Below, piece by piece: positions 7,666 to 17,168 of a DNA stretch of 64,000 bases; position 1 is the stretch's first letter; each line of letters starts with the position of its first letter. Under the pieces are notes generated by a model. The model was not told the origin of the DNA and searched no databases. It saw only the letters and a program-made list of their open reading frames with translations. Origin of the DNA: Methylobacter sp. (GTDB lineage: Bacteria; Pseudomonadota; Gammaproteobacteria; Methylococcales; Methylomonadaceae); contig NZ_JAUXVR010000025.1 in assembly GCF_030680395.1 (NCBI RefSeq), forward strand, positions 1-64,000, written 5' to 3'. The position numbers were made by a program, and so were the translations under genes.

Positions 7666-10600
7666 TTAAAACTTTCCGTAATAGCCTTCTTTCAAGGCAT
7701 CGAACAGGTTAGCTGCGCTGTGGATTTCGCCGTCGTACTCCACGTCTTCGTTGCCTTTAAATTCCACGACGTGGCCGTCTTCGAGTGTGAATTGGTAGGT
7801 GGTGTTTTCCAGGTCGGATTCCTTAACCAATACGCCCTGAAACACTTCGGGATTAAAACGGAACGTGGTGCAGCCTTTCAGGCCTTTGTCGTAGGCGTAC
7901 TCGTAAATAGACTTGAAGTCTTCATAAGGATAATCGGTCGGCACGTTGGCGGTTTTCGAGATCGACGAATCGATCCACTTTTGCGCGGCCGCCTGAATAT
8001 CGACATGCTGTTTAGGGGTCACGTCATCCGCCGCTATGAAATAATCCGGCAATTTCCGTTCAGGATCATCGCTGTAAGGCAAGGCATCGGCATTGATCAT
8101 TTCGCGGTAGGCCAGCAGTTCAAAAGAAAACACGTCTATTTTTTCTTTGGATTTTTTACCGGCGCGAATCACGTTACGCGAGTAATGATGCGCAAAGCTC
8201 GGTTCTATGCCGTTGCTGGCGTTGTTGGCCAGTGACAGCGAAATAGTGCCGGTCGGTGCGATAGAGCTGTGGTGGGTAAAGCGGGCGCCGGTTTCAATCA
8301 GCTCGGCGACCAGTTCGGGTTCTTCCTGGGCCAGTTGCTGCATATAGCGGCTGTATTTGGTATGCAACAGCTTTCCGGGCACACGGTCGCCGACTTTATA
8401 ATCATCGGCAATCATTTCCGGGCGTTTATGCAGCATCTCGCCGGTGACGGTAAACATCTGCTCCATAATAGGAGCCGAGCCTTTTTCTTTGGCGAGCGCA
8501 AGTCCGGCTTTCCAGCCTTCCACGGCCAGTACCTTGGTCACTTCTTCGGTAAATTGCAGCGATTGCGCGTCGCCGTATCTCATGCCCATCATGGTGACGG
8601 TTGAACCCAGCCCCAGATAACCCATGCCGTGGCGACGCTTGGTCAGAATTTCTTCGCGTTGCTGCGCCAGCGGCAGGCCGTTGATTTCAACGACGTTGTC
8701 GAGCATGCGGGTGAAAATCTTGATGGTTTTGCGGTAATTGTCCCAATCGAAATGCGCGTCGCTGGTGAACGGTTTTTTAACGAAGCGGGTCAGGTTGATT
8801 GAGCCTAACAGGCAGCTGCCATAAGGCGGCAGCGGTTGTTCGCCGCAATTGTGCGCATGCAAGCCATTCGCATCGAAGGTGTTGATGCCGGGAACCTGTA
8901 TATCGAATACATCTTCGCAGCCGTCAGGCGTGATCGATTCAATTGTAGCGACAAAGCGTTCCCGATTTAATGAGCGACGATAATTTTTTAACGCGGCTTC
9001 AAGTTGGGCTGCTTTGCTGCTATCGGTAAAGTTTATTAATTCTTGATAAACGGCAAGATTATCGCCGCTGATAACAAGTTCATGCTGGGGAGATATTTGA
9101 TAATCGGCGACACCGCCTTTACCGTCAGGCAATTTGGTTATGCCTGCCTGACGACGGTTGCGGTAGAGGGTAGAGCTGATACCCAAGCGAAGTAACATGC
9201 GCTGTACGGCTTCCAGGCGGGGAAGATCCGATTGAGCCAGACGAACGCTGACGCCTTTGCTTTGGCTGCCTTGGACGGAGCCGTCTGCGTCAAAAAATCC
9301 CTGTAAAAATCCCTTGTAAAAATCGCTGGATGCGGTTTCGATTTGTGCGCTGATACATTTATTTCCGGGAGCCATGCCAAGTTCTTCAGCCAACGTTTTC
9401 AGCTCGGCAAAACTGAGCCTGTATTCGTTTCTTCCGGCTATTTCAGACCAGCCTTTAAAGTCACTACGGGTATTAAATTCTGCTGCGGCGATCATGACTT
9501 TATTCATAATCGCATCAATACCTGCGTTCAAGTTATTGATGTCGCTGTTGATGACTTGCGCAGTTTTCCATACGGACAACACAGCTTTATCTTTTTTTAG
9601 GGTGCCGTCCCCGACTAATAAGCCGATTAGATAGCCTTGGTTCTCGCTGTATTTTCCCTGCCAGTGATTATGTTTACGATGGTTATTCAGTAACACCTGG
9701 TCACCGGCATGAAGCTGACCGGCCGCACACCATTCAGTTTCAACATTAAAACGATTCAGACGGGTTATTTTGCGCACCCGGTGATCGTCTGTCAGACGCA
9801 GGCTAAAACCTTCTTTGGTTCTTAATCTAACGACTTCTTTGGTTGCGGTTTTGAAGAAGCCGTCAGCGCCGGATCGGTGCAATTGACCATCAACCAATAC
9901 GTTTATTTGTTGGCCCAGAATGGCGCTAACCTGTCTTGGTCCTTGTTCTGTTTGAACCCAGGTGTCGCCTGTTACACATGGATTGGTCGCACGAATCTTC
10001 TCGCAAAACCAGTTGTTGTTCATCTCGTTAACCTTGTCGATCAGGATGAATCCGGGTTCGGCATAGTCGTAAGTCGAACTCATGATGATGTCCCACAAAC
10101 GGCGCGCGGGCATGGTTTTGCTTACTTTGCAGGCGACCATGCCGTCTTCGTTAAGGATATAACCGTCTATATAAGGCAGGTCGCGCCAGATGATGAGTTT
10201 GTCGTCGGTCAAGTCCAGGTTATCGAGTTTGACTTCTTTTTCGGTGACCGGAAATGACAGCGACCAGGACTGGTCGTTTTTTACCGCTTCAACGAACTCG
10301 GTCGTAATCAGCAGCGACAGATTAAATTGACGCAGTCGTCCGTCTTCGCGTTTGGCGCGGATAAATTCGACGACATCGGGATGGCCGATATCGAAAGTCG
10401 CCATTTGCGCGCCGCGTCTGCCGCCTGCGGACGATACCGTAAAACACATTTTGTCATAGATGTCCATGAACGACAGCGGACCGGAGGTATAAGCGCCTGC
10501 GCCGGAGACATAAGCGTTTTTAGGGCGCAAGGTCGAGAATTCGTAACCGATACCGCACCCGGCTTTTAGGGTCAATCCGGCTTCATGCACCTTGCCCAGA

Positions 10601-10947
10601 ATATCGTCCATGGAGTCGGCGATGGTGCCGGATACGGTGCAGTTAATCGTCGACGTGGCAGGTTTGTGTTCCAGCGCACCGGCATTGGATGTAATGCGTC
10701 CGGCTGGAATAGCACCCTGACGCAACGCCCACAGAAAATCTTTGTAGCATTGCTCCTGTTTGGTTTTGCCTTTTTCCACTCCGGAAATCGCTTTGGCAAC
10801 CCGTTGGTAGGTCTCGTCAATGGAACCGTCAATAGCTTCGCCATCTTTGGTTTTTAGACGATACTTCGTGTCCCAGATATCCATTGACGCTTCTTGAAAA
10901 GGTATTTCGGTCACGGTGTTTGGGATGATATGTAGCTTTGCCGACAT
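7666..10947 (-). CDS. nrdJa: Class II ribonucleotide reductase catalytic subunit (NrdJa), intein-containing precursor
   Basis: A 1093-residue precursor. The exteins (residues 1-323 and 701-1093, about 716 residues) form the B12-dependent enzyme that reduces ribonucleotides without oxygen. Visible motifs are NCTVSG near residue 102, AGCGIGYEFS near 129, the catalytic motif rebuilt as NP-CGE across the splice junction at residue 701, SIAPTGTISL near 895, and a late Cys in GLKGCTTFR (C1026), possibly one of the redox cysteines. Residues 324-700 are an endonuclease-type intein. NrdJb, encoded further downstream, supplies the missing C-terminal domain. Two NrdR-like boxes lie 64-111 bp upstream of the start codon. 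Confidence 0.92.
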   Translation of the reverse strand: MSAKLHIIPNTVTEIPFQEASMDIWDTKYRLKTKDGEAIDGSIDETYQRVAKAISGVEKGKTKQEQCYKDFLWALRQGAIPAGRITSNAGALEHKPATSTINCTVSGTIADSMDDILGKVHEAGLTLKAGCGIGYEFSTLRPKNAYVSGAGAYTSGPLSFMDIYDKMCFTVSSAGGRRGAQMATFDIGHPDVVEFIRAKREDGRLRQFNLSLLITTEFVEAVKNDQSWSLSFPVTEKEVKLDNLDLTDDKLIIWRDLPYIDGYILNEDGMVACKVSKTMPARRLWDIIMSSTYDYAEPGFILIDKVNEMNNNWFCEKIRATNPCVTGDTWVQTEQGPRQVSAILGQQINVLVDGQLHRSGADGFFKTATKEVVRLRTKEGFSLRLTDDHRVRKITRLNRFNVETEWCAAGQLHAGDQVLLNNHRKHNHWQGKYSENQGYLIGLLVGDGTLKKDKAVLSVWKTAQVINSDINNLNAGIDAIMNKVMIAAAEFNTRSDFKGWSEIAGRNEYRLSFAELKTLAEELGMAPGNKCISAQIETASSDFYKGFLQGFFDADGSVQGSQSKGVSVRLAQSDLPRLEAVQRMLLRLGISSTLYRNRRQAGITKLPDGKGGVADYQISPQHELVISGDNLAVYQELINFTDSSKAAQLEAALKNYRRSLNRERFVATIESITPDGCEDVFDIQVPGINTFDANGLHAHNCGEQPLPPYGSCLLGSINLTRFVKKPFTSDAHFDWDNYRKTIKIFTRMLDNVVEINGLPLAQQREEILTKRRHGMGYLGLGSTVTMMGMRYGDAQSLQFTEEVTKVLAVEGWKAGLALAKEKGSAPIMEQMFTVTGEMLHKRPEMIADDYKVGDRVPGKLLHTKYSRYMQQLAQEEPELVAELIETGARFTHHSSIAPTGTISLSLANNASNGIEPSFAHHYSRNVIRAGKKSKEKIDVFSFELLAYREMINADALPYSDDPERKLPDYFIAADDVTPKQHVDIQAAAQKWIDSSISKTANVPTDYPYEDFKSIYEYAYDKGLKGCTTFRFNPEVFQGVLVKESDLENTTYQFTLEDGHVVEFKGNEDVEYDGEIHSAANLFDALKEGYYGKF
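8848..9978 (-). other. Intein with LAGLIDADG homing endonuclease inside NrdJa
   Basis: A 377-residue intein (precursor residues 324-700). It begins CVTGDTW, has the splicing-block histidine in LTDDHR (near 385), and ends FDANGLHAHN directly before Cys701, as class 1 inteins do. Two endonuclease motifs are intact: YLIGLLVGDGT (439-449) and FLQGFFDADGSV (547-558). The insertion point lies within the catalytic NPCGE motif, so unspliced protein would be inactive. Both acidic endonuclease residues are present, so the homing enzyme could still be active. Confidence 0.93.
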
Positions 10948-11010
10948 TAAGAGATCTCTCCTGGTTGTGTGTGGATAGGTAAAGTTAAAGACCAGTCTTA
11001 ATCGGCTGGT

Positions 11011-11058
11011 GATCGATATGTAGTGTTTGTTTGGCTAGAAAGGGACAATATATAGTAG
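11011..11058 (-). promoter_or_regulatory. Two NrdR-like boxes upstream of nrdJa
   Basis: On the minus strand, box 1 has core actATATATtgt (11043-11058) and box 2 reads acactACATATcg (11011-11026). The known NrdR consensus is acaCwATATATwGtgt, present as two boxes one helical phase apart. Here the box centres are 32 bp apart, as expected. Box 2 matches only about 10 of 16 positions. The position just upstream of a ribonucleotide reductase gene supports the call. No B12 riboswitch was seen. Confidence 0.5.
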
Positions 11059-11114
11059 TTTGACAGGAAAATAAAATAAAACCAGAATAAATTGCCCGCG
11101 TATAAAACAGTTAC

Positions 11115-12869
11115 CTACTCAACCAGAAAATCACCGCTTTGATGCTGCCACATGGCGTAATATTTGCCTTGTTTAGCAAGCAATTGCTGATGAGTGCCTT
11201 GTTCTATGATTTTGCCTTTTTCCAGCACGATAATGCGATCCATCGTTAAAATGGTAGAAAGGCGATGGGCAATAACCAGCGTCGTTTTATGTTTAATCAA
11301 CTCGAAAATAGCGGTTTGGATCTGTTTTTCGGTCAGTGAATCCAGCGCGCTGGTGGCTTCATCCAGCACCACAATCGGCGCATCTTCCAGAAAGGCGCGG
11401 GCAATGGCGATGCGTTGTCTTTCGCCGCCGGAAAGCTTGACGCCGCGCTCGCCGACCAGGGTGTCGAATTGGTCGGGTAACTCCTTGATAAATTCAAGGC
11501 AGTGGGATTTTTCGGCGACATCAACAAGCCGCGCTTCTGAAATATCTTCGCCCAGCGTGATATTGTCCCTTATCGAGCGATGAAACAGATCCGGCTGTTG
11601 CGGCACCATGGATATTTGTTGCCGCAATGAGTTCAAGGTAAAGGCTTTTGAGTCCAAGCCGTCAAAGCTGATGCTGCCTGTTTGCGGGTCGAGAAAGCGG
11701 AATAACAATTTGGTTAACGACGATTTTCCGGAGCCGGATTGACCGACCAGCGCGACTTTTTCACCGGCTTTGATGTGCAGGGAGAAGTGCTCAAACAGTT
11801 GGGTTTGACCTGAGTTTTCTTCATTATAGGTAAAGCAGAGGTTGTTAAAGTCGATGGCGCCGCGAGTAATGGTCAGCGGTCGGGCATTGGCGGCATCGAC
11901 CTCAATATCATCCTGCCTGAACACGTCGGCCATTTCGGAGGCATCGGCAAGGGCAGAGAAAAAGTTCCTGAAATTGCGTCCAAATTCCCATAAGCGCTGG
12001 ATCAGCATGATCATGATCGACTGAAACAAAACAAACTCGCCGACCTGAAAATTGCCGGTTTTCCACTTTTGGATCATCAAATAAACCAACAGCAATTCAA
12101 TGCCGAAGGTCATCAAGCCTTGCACGGCAAAGGAAAAAAACATTAATATCCAGGCGATTTTTTTCTTCCGGTACACAAAATCCGATGCCTGATTGATGCG
12201 CGCCTGTTCGACGGCTTCCATGGCAAAGCTTTTGACGATAAAGATATTGCTGACCGCATCCGAATAAACGCCGCCGACTGTTGAGTCAGCCTGGGCTACG
12301 GCTTTATCAAAACGCAGTTTCCATATCGAGTAGGCAATATTCCAGGTGACGAAGAGCATGACCCATATTAGAAAATAACCGGCGAATTCGGGCTGCTGCC
12401 GGTAGAAGATGGCAAATGCAATGCCTATCGCTACAATGTTCATAAAAAACTGGAACAGAAACCAGTCCATAATAATTTCAAAAGAACGCGAGAAGCGGTT
12501 GGCTTGCTTGATTAAGCTGCCGGAAAAACTGTTTTCGAAAAAAACGTATTTTTGTTTTTTAAGTACCTCGAAACAGCGCTTTTCCAGCAGATTAACGCCG
12601 CCGCCATCGAGCGGAACAATAGCGATTTCAAGCAACCGCCATGACAGCCAGATGCCCGCATAGATAATTCCGACCTGTTTCAGATTGTCCAGCAACAATG
12701 CCAGTGTGGCGTCCGAATAGGGTGCGGCCAATCCGTTGGCAATGTTTTTATAGTAAACCGGGGCTAATAAATCCAAGGTTACGGCAGAGGCCACAGCGAA
12801 TAAAGCCAATAGGAAAAACCATTTTTTCTGCCAAATTACTCGGCTGTATTCTTTAAAGATAATATCCAT
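11115..12869 (-). CDS. ABC exporter, fused permease and ATPase (MsbA/LmrA-like)
   Basis: A 584-residue half-transporter. Residues 15-310 hold about six membrane helices. Residues 340-575 form the nucleotide-binding domain with Walker A GQSGSGKSS (376-384), signature LSGGERQR (479-486), Walker B VVLDEATSALD (500-510) and switch histidine IAHRLS. It would act as a homodimer exporting lipid, drug or peptide; the substrate cannot be assigned. An aromatic-rich N-terminus and a glycine-rich LDGGGVN segment (near 88) are noticeable. It lies between nrdJa and acs on the same strand, and I see no operon partner that would reveal the substrate. Confidence 0.85.
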   Translation of the reverse strand: MDIIFKEYSRVIWQKKWFFLLALFAVASAVTLDLLAPVYYKNIANGLAAPYSDATLALLLDNLKQVGIIYAGIWLSWRLLEIAIVPLDGGGVNLLEKRCFEVLKKQKYVFFENSFSGSLIKQANRFSRSFEIIMDWFLFQFFMNIVAIGIAFAIFYRQQPEFAGYFLIWVMLFVTWNIAYSIWKLRFDKAVAQADSTVGGVYSDAVSNIFIVKSFAMEAVEQARINQASDFVYRKKKIAWILMFFSFAVQGLMTFGIELLLVYLMIQKWKTGNFQVGEFVLFQSIMIMLIQRLWEFGRNFRNFFSALADASEMADVFRQDDIEVDAANARPLTITRGAIDFNNLCFTYNEENSGQTQLFEHFSLHIKAGEKVALVGQSGSGKSSLTKLLFRFLDPQTGSISFDGLDSKAFTLNSLRQQISMVPQQPDLFHRSIRDNITLGEDISEARLVDVAEKSHCLEFIKELPDQFDTLVGERGVKLSGGERQRIAIARAFLEDAPIVVLDEATSALDSLTEKQIQTAIFELIKHKTTLVIAHRLSTILTMDRIIVLEKGKIIEQGTHQQLLAKQGKYYAMWQHQSGDFLVE

Positions 12870-12933
12870 TAGTCGTTTTTTGTAAGCGGAATACCCGATT
12901 ATTGATTAGCTGGTGTTATGTAATGATTAAGGG

Positions 12934-12983
12934 ACACCACGAAAACACGAAGTTTGTTTTCTTCGTGTCTTCGTGGTGTTTTT
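12934..12983. repeat. CCACGAAG palindromic repeat, copy 1, possible terminator
   Basis: Long inverted repeat: acaccacgaaaacacgaag at 12934-12952 pairs with cttcgtgtcttcgtggtgt at 12961-12979, followed by a T-run. It is the best-preserved member of a family seen at six places in this window. It lies 22 bp downstream of acs and may terminate transcription or protect mRNA ends. Confidence 0.7.
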
Positions 12984-13004
12984 ATGTGGTTTGAGTAGCA
13001 GCCG

Positions 13005-14945
13005 TTATTTATTAGCCCGATGCGCAATAATATCGTCAACTACGGCAGGATCGGCCAAAGTGGAGGTGTCGCCCAGGCTGCTGATTTCGTTGGAGGCCAC
13101 TTTACGCAAAATACGGCGCATGATTTTACCGGAACGGGTTTTGGGCAAGCCCGGCGCCCATTGAATAATATCCGGGTGGGCAATGGGGCCGATTTCTTTC
13201 CTGACCAGTTCGATCAGTTCTTGCCGCAGTTGTTCGGAAGGTTCAATGCCGACATTCAAGGTCACATAAGCGTAGATGCCTTGTCCCTTGATGTCATGAG
13301 GATAGCCGACCACCGCCGCTTCGGCGACATGTTCGTGCAGCACCAGGGCGCTTTCGATTTCCGCGGTGCCCATGCGATGGCCGGAGACATTGATCACATC
13401 GTCAACCCGTCCGGTAATCCAGAAATAGCCGTCCAGATCGCGGCGCGCGCCGTCGCCGGTAAAATAATAGCCGGGGTAGTTTTTAAAATAGGTGTCGATA
13501 AAACGTTGATGATCGCCATAAACGGTGCGCGCTTGTCCCGGCCAGGACCGGCCGATGACCAAAATGCCCTCGGCTGCGCCTTCTCTGATTTGTCCTGAGT
13601 TGTCCATGATTTCCGGTTTAATGCCGAAGAAGGGCAGGGTGGCGGAACCCGGTTTTAAAGCTATTGCACCGGGCAGCGGCGTGATCAGGATGCCGCCGGT
13701 TTCGGTTTGCCACCAGGTATCCATGACCGGGCAGCGGCTGTCGCCGACCACATGGTAGTACCATTCCCAGGCTTCCGGGTTAATCGGTTCGCCGACACTG
13801 CCGAGAATTCTTAAACTGCGGCGCGAGCTGCTGCGGGTGACAAATTCATCGCCTTGCGCCATCAGCGCGCGGATCGCGGTCGGCGCGGTGTAGAAGATAT
13901 TAACCTGATGTTTGTCGATGACCTGCCAAAAACGGCCGGCATCGGGATAAGTCGGCACGCCTTCAAATATCAAAGTGGTCGCGCCGTTGCATAACGGGCC
14001 GTAGATCATGTAGGAATGGCCGGTTACCCAGCCTATATCGGCGGTACACCAGTAAATGTCGCCGTCGTGGTAGTCGAACACATATTTGTGGGTCATGGCC
14101 GTGTACAGCAAATAACCGCCGGTCGTGTGCAAGACTCCTTTAGGTTTGCCGGTGGACCCTGAGGTGTACAGGATAAACAACGGGTCTTCGGCATCCATGT
14201 CTTCGGCGGGACAATCGGAGGAAGCGGCAGCCATCGCTTCGTGATACCAGACATCGCGCTGTTCGTGCCAGTCGACAGGATTGCCGGTGTTTTTTATGAC
14301 GATGACTTTTTCAAGGCCGGGACAGGCCGCAGCGGCTTCATCGGCGTTGACTTTAATAGGTACGGTTTTTCCGCCGCGATGACCTTCATCGGCGCAGACC
14401 AGAAACCGGCAATCGGCATCCTGAATCCGGTCTTTTAACGCTTCGGCGGAAAAACCGCCAAACACAATCGAATGCACCGCGCCGATGCGCGTACAGGCCA
14501 GCATCACTGCTGCCGCTTCGCTGATCATCGGCAGGTAGATGCAAACGCGATCGCCTTTTTTGACGCCATGTGTTTTTAAGACATTGGCAAACTTGCAGAT
14601 TTGCTCGTGCAATTGCCGGTAAGTGATTTTTTTGTCCTGCGCCGGATTGTCGCCTTCCCAGATAATGGCGACTTGATCGCCGCGCGTTGCAAGATGACGA
14701 TCCACGCAATTGACGCTGACGTTGAGTTTGCCGCCCTCAAACCAGCGGATACGGCCGGTCTTGAAATCGCAGTCGGTGACTTTATCCCAAGGCTTGCTCC
14801 AGTCCAGAAACAGTTCCGCCTGTTCAGCCCAGAAAGCTTCCGGTTCGGCGATGGAACGCTGATACAGGGCTTTATATGACTCAGCGGTAATGTGCGCTTT
14901 AGCTGCTATTTCCGGCTTTATGTCATAAGTTTTGATGTCTGACAT
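13005..14945 (-). CDS. acs: Acetyl-coenzyme A synthetase
   Basis: A 646-residue enzyme that makes acetyl-CoA from acetate, ATP and CoA through an acetyl-adenylate. The length is standard. Motifs are the adenylation loop [11 protein letters not shown] (260-270), VCIYLPM, the [10 protein letters not shown] core, YYFTGDGA with the hinge, and the C-terminal TRSGKIMRR containing the acetylation-regulated Lys607. The protein is cytosolic. The gene ends 21 bp before a CCACGAAG palindrome. It is transcribed alone; the divergent neighbour is a toxin-antitoxin pair. I see nothing odd about the sequence. Confidence 0.95.
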   Translation of the reverse strand: MSDIKTYDIKPEIAAKAHITAESYKALYQRSIAEPEAFWAEQAELFLDWSKPWDKVTDCDFKTGRIRWFEGGKLNVSVNCVDRHLATRGDQVAIIWEGDNPAQDKKITYRQLHEQICKFANVLKTHGVKKGDRVCIYLPMISEAAAVMLACTRIGAVHSIVFGGFSAEALKDRIQDADCRFLVCADEGHRGGKTVPIKVNADEAAAACPGLEKVIVIKNTGNPVDWHEQRDVWYHEAMAAASSDCPAEDMDAEDPLFILYTSGSTGKPKGVLHTTGGYLLYTAMTHKYVFDYHDGDIYWCTADIGWVTGHSYMIYGPLCNGATTLIFEGVPTYPDAGRFWQVIDKHQVNIFYTAPTAIRALMAQGDEFVTRSSSRRSLRILGSVGEPINPEAWEWYYHVVGDSRCPVMDTWWQTETGGILITPLPGAIALKPGSATLPFFGIKPEIMDNSGQIREGAAEGILVIGRSWPGQARTVYGDHQRFIDTYFKNYPGYYFTGDGARRDLDGYFWITGRVDDVINVSGHRMGTAEIESALVLHEHVAEAAVVGYPHDIKGQGIYAYVTLNVGIEPSEQLRQELIELVRKEIGPIAHPDIIQWAPGLPKTRSGKIMRRILRKVASNEISSLGDTSTLADPAVVDDIIAHRANK

Positions 14946-15051
14946 GGTGTAGTCCTTGGGTTCGGTTGAAAGTTTATTATCTTGCGTGGAATGGAAATTA
15001 TCGCAAATTTTAAAGTTGATGCAGTATACACAAAAACCATTTTTCTAAACG

Positions 15052-15080
15052 TTGACAAGCGATTTACATGGCTATACATT
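15052..15080 (+). promoter_or_regulatory. Sigma-70 promoter for the toxin-antitoxin operon
   Basis: TTGACA at 15052-15057 and TACATT at 15075-15080 with a 17-bp spacer, 38 bp before the antitoxin start. AT-rich inverted sequences between promoter and start (taatgaaaccatta) could be the antitoxin operator. Confidence 0.55.
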
Positions 15081-15117
15081 AATGAAACCATTAAAAAATT
15101 AGTTAAAGGCGGTTATT

Positions 15118-15396
15118 ATGGCAATCTCCAGTGAAGATATTATCCCTTTCGGTCAAGTCAGAGCACGGTTTACCGAACTCGCTGAAAATGTTTGTGCCGG
15201 TGCGGAAAAAATTATCACCCGTAATGGCGAAAGCTACGTTGCTCTGGTTGCAGCAAAAAAACTGGATTATTATCATAGGCTTGAACGGGAACATATTCAT
15301 TTGTTGCTGATGCAGGAAGTAGAGCAAGGTCTAAATGATCGTGATGCAAATCGATTGCTTGATGTATCGGCTCTCCAAGAAAAATATGGCCGGTGA
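15118..15396 (+). CDS. Antitoxin, Phd/YefM family
   Basis: A 92-residue protein. The N-terminal DNA-binding part has the family layout: a FGQVRARFTELAENV helix, then ITRNGESYVALVAAKK. The C-terminal half is helical and charged (LDYYHRLEREHIHLLL) and would wrap the toxin. Such proteins neutralise a RelE/ParE-type toxin and repress their own operon. The stop overlaps the toxin start, implying translational coupling. The pair stands between the divergent acs gene and the M16 peptidase genes and is probably a mobile accessory module. Confidence 0.85.
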   Translation: MAISSEDIIPFGQVRARFTELAENVCAGAEKIITRNGESYVALVAAKKLDYYHRLEREHIHLLLMQEVEQGLNDRDANRLLDVSALQEKYGR

Positions 15397-15761
15397 CGAT
15401 GGCGGCACTGCTCAAGACAAGGGTAACTGCGAATTTTGAACGTAACCTTGATGAAATCGAATGCTTTTTTAAAAAAATCGAGCAACCACGGCAATTCGAA
15501 GTGTTGCTGGATCAGCTTTTTGATACCATTATTCCTAATCTGCAACACTTTCCTTTGCTAGGCAAAGATTTTCTTGCAGAACCACAGGGCTCTGTCGAAA
15601 GCACTATGCTGTTACAGAAAATTAAATCCAGAATTCCGGAAGATGCCAGTATCCGGCAGTACCTGAGCAAAGACTACCTTGTGCTGTACTGGCTGGATAG
15701 CCAGGAAATAATGTTGCTTAGTATAAAACATCACAGGCAGCTTAGTTTTAATAGTCAGTAA
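15393..15761 (+). CDS. Toxin, RelE/ParE superfamily
   Basis: About 120-122 residues. The GTG at 15393 overlaps the antitoxin stop (GTGA); an ATG at 15399 is an alternative start. The layout fits the RelE/ParE fold: an N-terminal helix hairpin (ANFERNLDEIECFFKK), a middle IIPNLQHFPLLGK, and a C-terminal strand region (YLVLYWLDSQEIMLLSIKHHRQ). It is longer than most RelE proteins. Whether it cleaves mRNA at the ribosome or inhibits gyrase cannot be decided here. It is partnered by the Phd/YefM antitoxin just upstream. Confidence 0.8.
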   Translation: MTMAALLKTRVTANFERNLDEIECFFKKIEQPRQFEVLLDQLFDTIIPNLQHFPLLGKDFLAEPQGSVESTMLLQKIKSRIPEDASIRQYLSKDYLVLYWLDSQEIMLLSIKHHRQLSFNSQ

Positions 15762-15803
15762 CAACTTACATCCATACCTTAACATTGACCTAAGAGGGAG
15801 TTT

Positions 15804-17168
15804 ATGAACAATCGATTACTATGCGCCGCATTATTGTGGCTACCGGTTTTTGCAAGCAGCGCCGAGACTAAAGTGTCGGAGCATGTGCTGGAGAATGGTT
15901 TAAAGGTGCTGGTTAAGGAAGATCACCGCTCTCCGGTCGCAGTGTCCCAAGTCTGGTACAAGGTGGGTTCAAGTTATGAGTCGGGCGGTATGACCGGCAT
16001 TTCTCATATGCTTGAGCACATGATGTTTAAAGGTACTGACAAGCATGCCCCCGGCGAGTTTTCCCGTATTGTCGCCGAAAACGGCGGCGAGGAGAACGCT
16101 TTTACCGGCACGGATTACACGGCCTATTTTCAAACCATGGAAGCGTCCAGGCTGGCGGTCAGTTTTGAACTGGAAGCCGATAGAATGCGCAATCTGCATC
16201 TGCTGTCCGATGAGTTGAAAAAGGAGCTGCAGGTGGTGACCGAAGAGCGAAGGATGCGCACCGATGATAATCCGCAGGCAAAAATGCAGGAACATTTTTC
16301 GGCGATGGCTCATACCAACAGTCCGTATAGAAATCCTGTGATCGGCTGGCCTTCCGATATTGAAAATTATAATGTTGAAGATCTTCAGGCTTGGTATCAA
16401 CGTTGGTATGCTCCCAACAACGCGACGCTGGTGGTCGTGGGCGATGTGCAGCCCAAAGCGGTTTTCGCGCTGGCGGAAAAATATTTTGCCCCGCTTAAGC
16501 CCAGCGAACTGAAAGCGCTAAAGCCGCAAACCGAAGTCGAACAGTTGGGTGTTCGGAAGATGACGGTTAAATTACCGGCAAAACTACCCTATCTGGTCAT
16601 GGGCTATAAAGTGCCGTCATTAAAAGTCGCGCAAAATGAGTGGGAAGCCTATGCGCTGGAAGTCTTGGCCGGTGTGCTGGACGGCGGCAGCAGCGCCAGG
16701 TTGGAGTCGGGATTGGTGCGCGGTAAGCAAATAGCCGTTTCTGTCGGGGCAAGTTACGGCTTGCACTCAAGATTGTCGGAATTGTTTACGCTGGAAGCTA
16801 CGCCCGCCGAAGGGAAAAGCGTTTGGGATTTGGAAAGTGCATTAAAGGAAGAGATTGCCAAATTGCAAATCAAGCTGATCGATAATGATGAATTGCAACG
16901 GATTAAGGCTCAGGTTTTAGCTAAGGCCGTCTATGAACGCGATTCCAATTTTTATCAGGCCATGCAGTTAGGCATGCTGGAAACAGTCGGCCTGGGCTGG
17001 AAAAAAGTCGATGAATATGTCGATAAGGTCAATCAGGTTACTGCAGAACAGGTGCGTGATGTGGCGCGTAAATATTTAATTGAAGATAAATTGAATGTCG
17101 CTTATTTGGAACCGTTGCCTATCACTGGACACATTACCGAGACCAAGACCGAAAAAGGAGTTAGATAA
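15804..17168 (+). CDS. M16 zinc metallopeptidase, catalytic member
   Basis: A 454-residue exported peptidase with signal peptide LLCAALLWLPVFASSA. The inverted zinc motif is intact, HMLEH at residues 68-72, with the distal glutamate expected in the ELQVVTEERRMR helix. It has the two-domain pitrilysin/processing-peptidase layout, and NATLVVVGDVQP marks the end of the first M16 domain. The following gene encodes a paralogue lacking the zinc motif, and the two frames overlap (TAATG), so the products probably form a heterodimeric periplasmic protease. A leading gggag ribosome-binding site precedes the ATG. Confidence 0.9.
   Translation: MNNRLLCAALLWLPVFASSAETKVSEHVLENGLKVLVKEDHRSPVAVSQVWYKVGSSYESGGMTGISHMLEHMMFKGTDKHAPGEFSRIVAENGGEENAFTGTDYTAYFQTMEASRLAVSFELEADRMRNLHLLSDELKKELQVVTEERRMRTDDNPQAKMQEHFSAMAHTNSPYRNPVIGWPSDIENYNVEDLQAWYQRWYAPNNATLVVVGDVQPKAVFALAEKYFAPLKPSELKALKPQTEVEQLGVRKMTVKLPAKLPYLVMGYKVPSLKVAQNEWEAYALEVLAGVLDGGSSARLESGLVRGKQIAVSVGASYGLHSRLSELFTLEATPAEGKSVWDLESALKEEIAKLQIKLIDNDELQRIKAQVLAKAVYERDSNFYQAMQLGMLETVGLGWKKVDEYVDKVNQVTAEQVRDVARKYLIEDKLNVAYLEPLPITGHITETKTEKGVR

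Noticed and set aside
7615-8604. Long plus-strand frames opposite nrdJa
   Set aside because: They mirror codons of a well-supported gene and have no start signals or recognisable domains.
10948-11114. Cobalamin riboswitch before nrdJa
   Set aside because: Looked for because the enzyme needs B12, but the upstream region is too short and has no recognisable B12-box.
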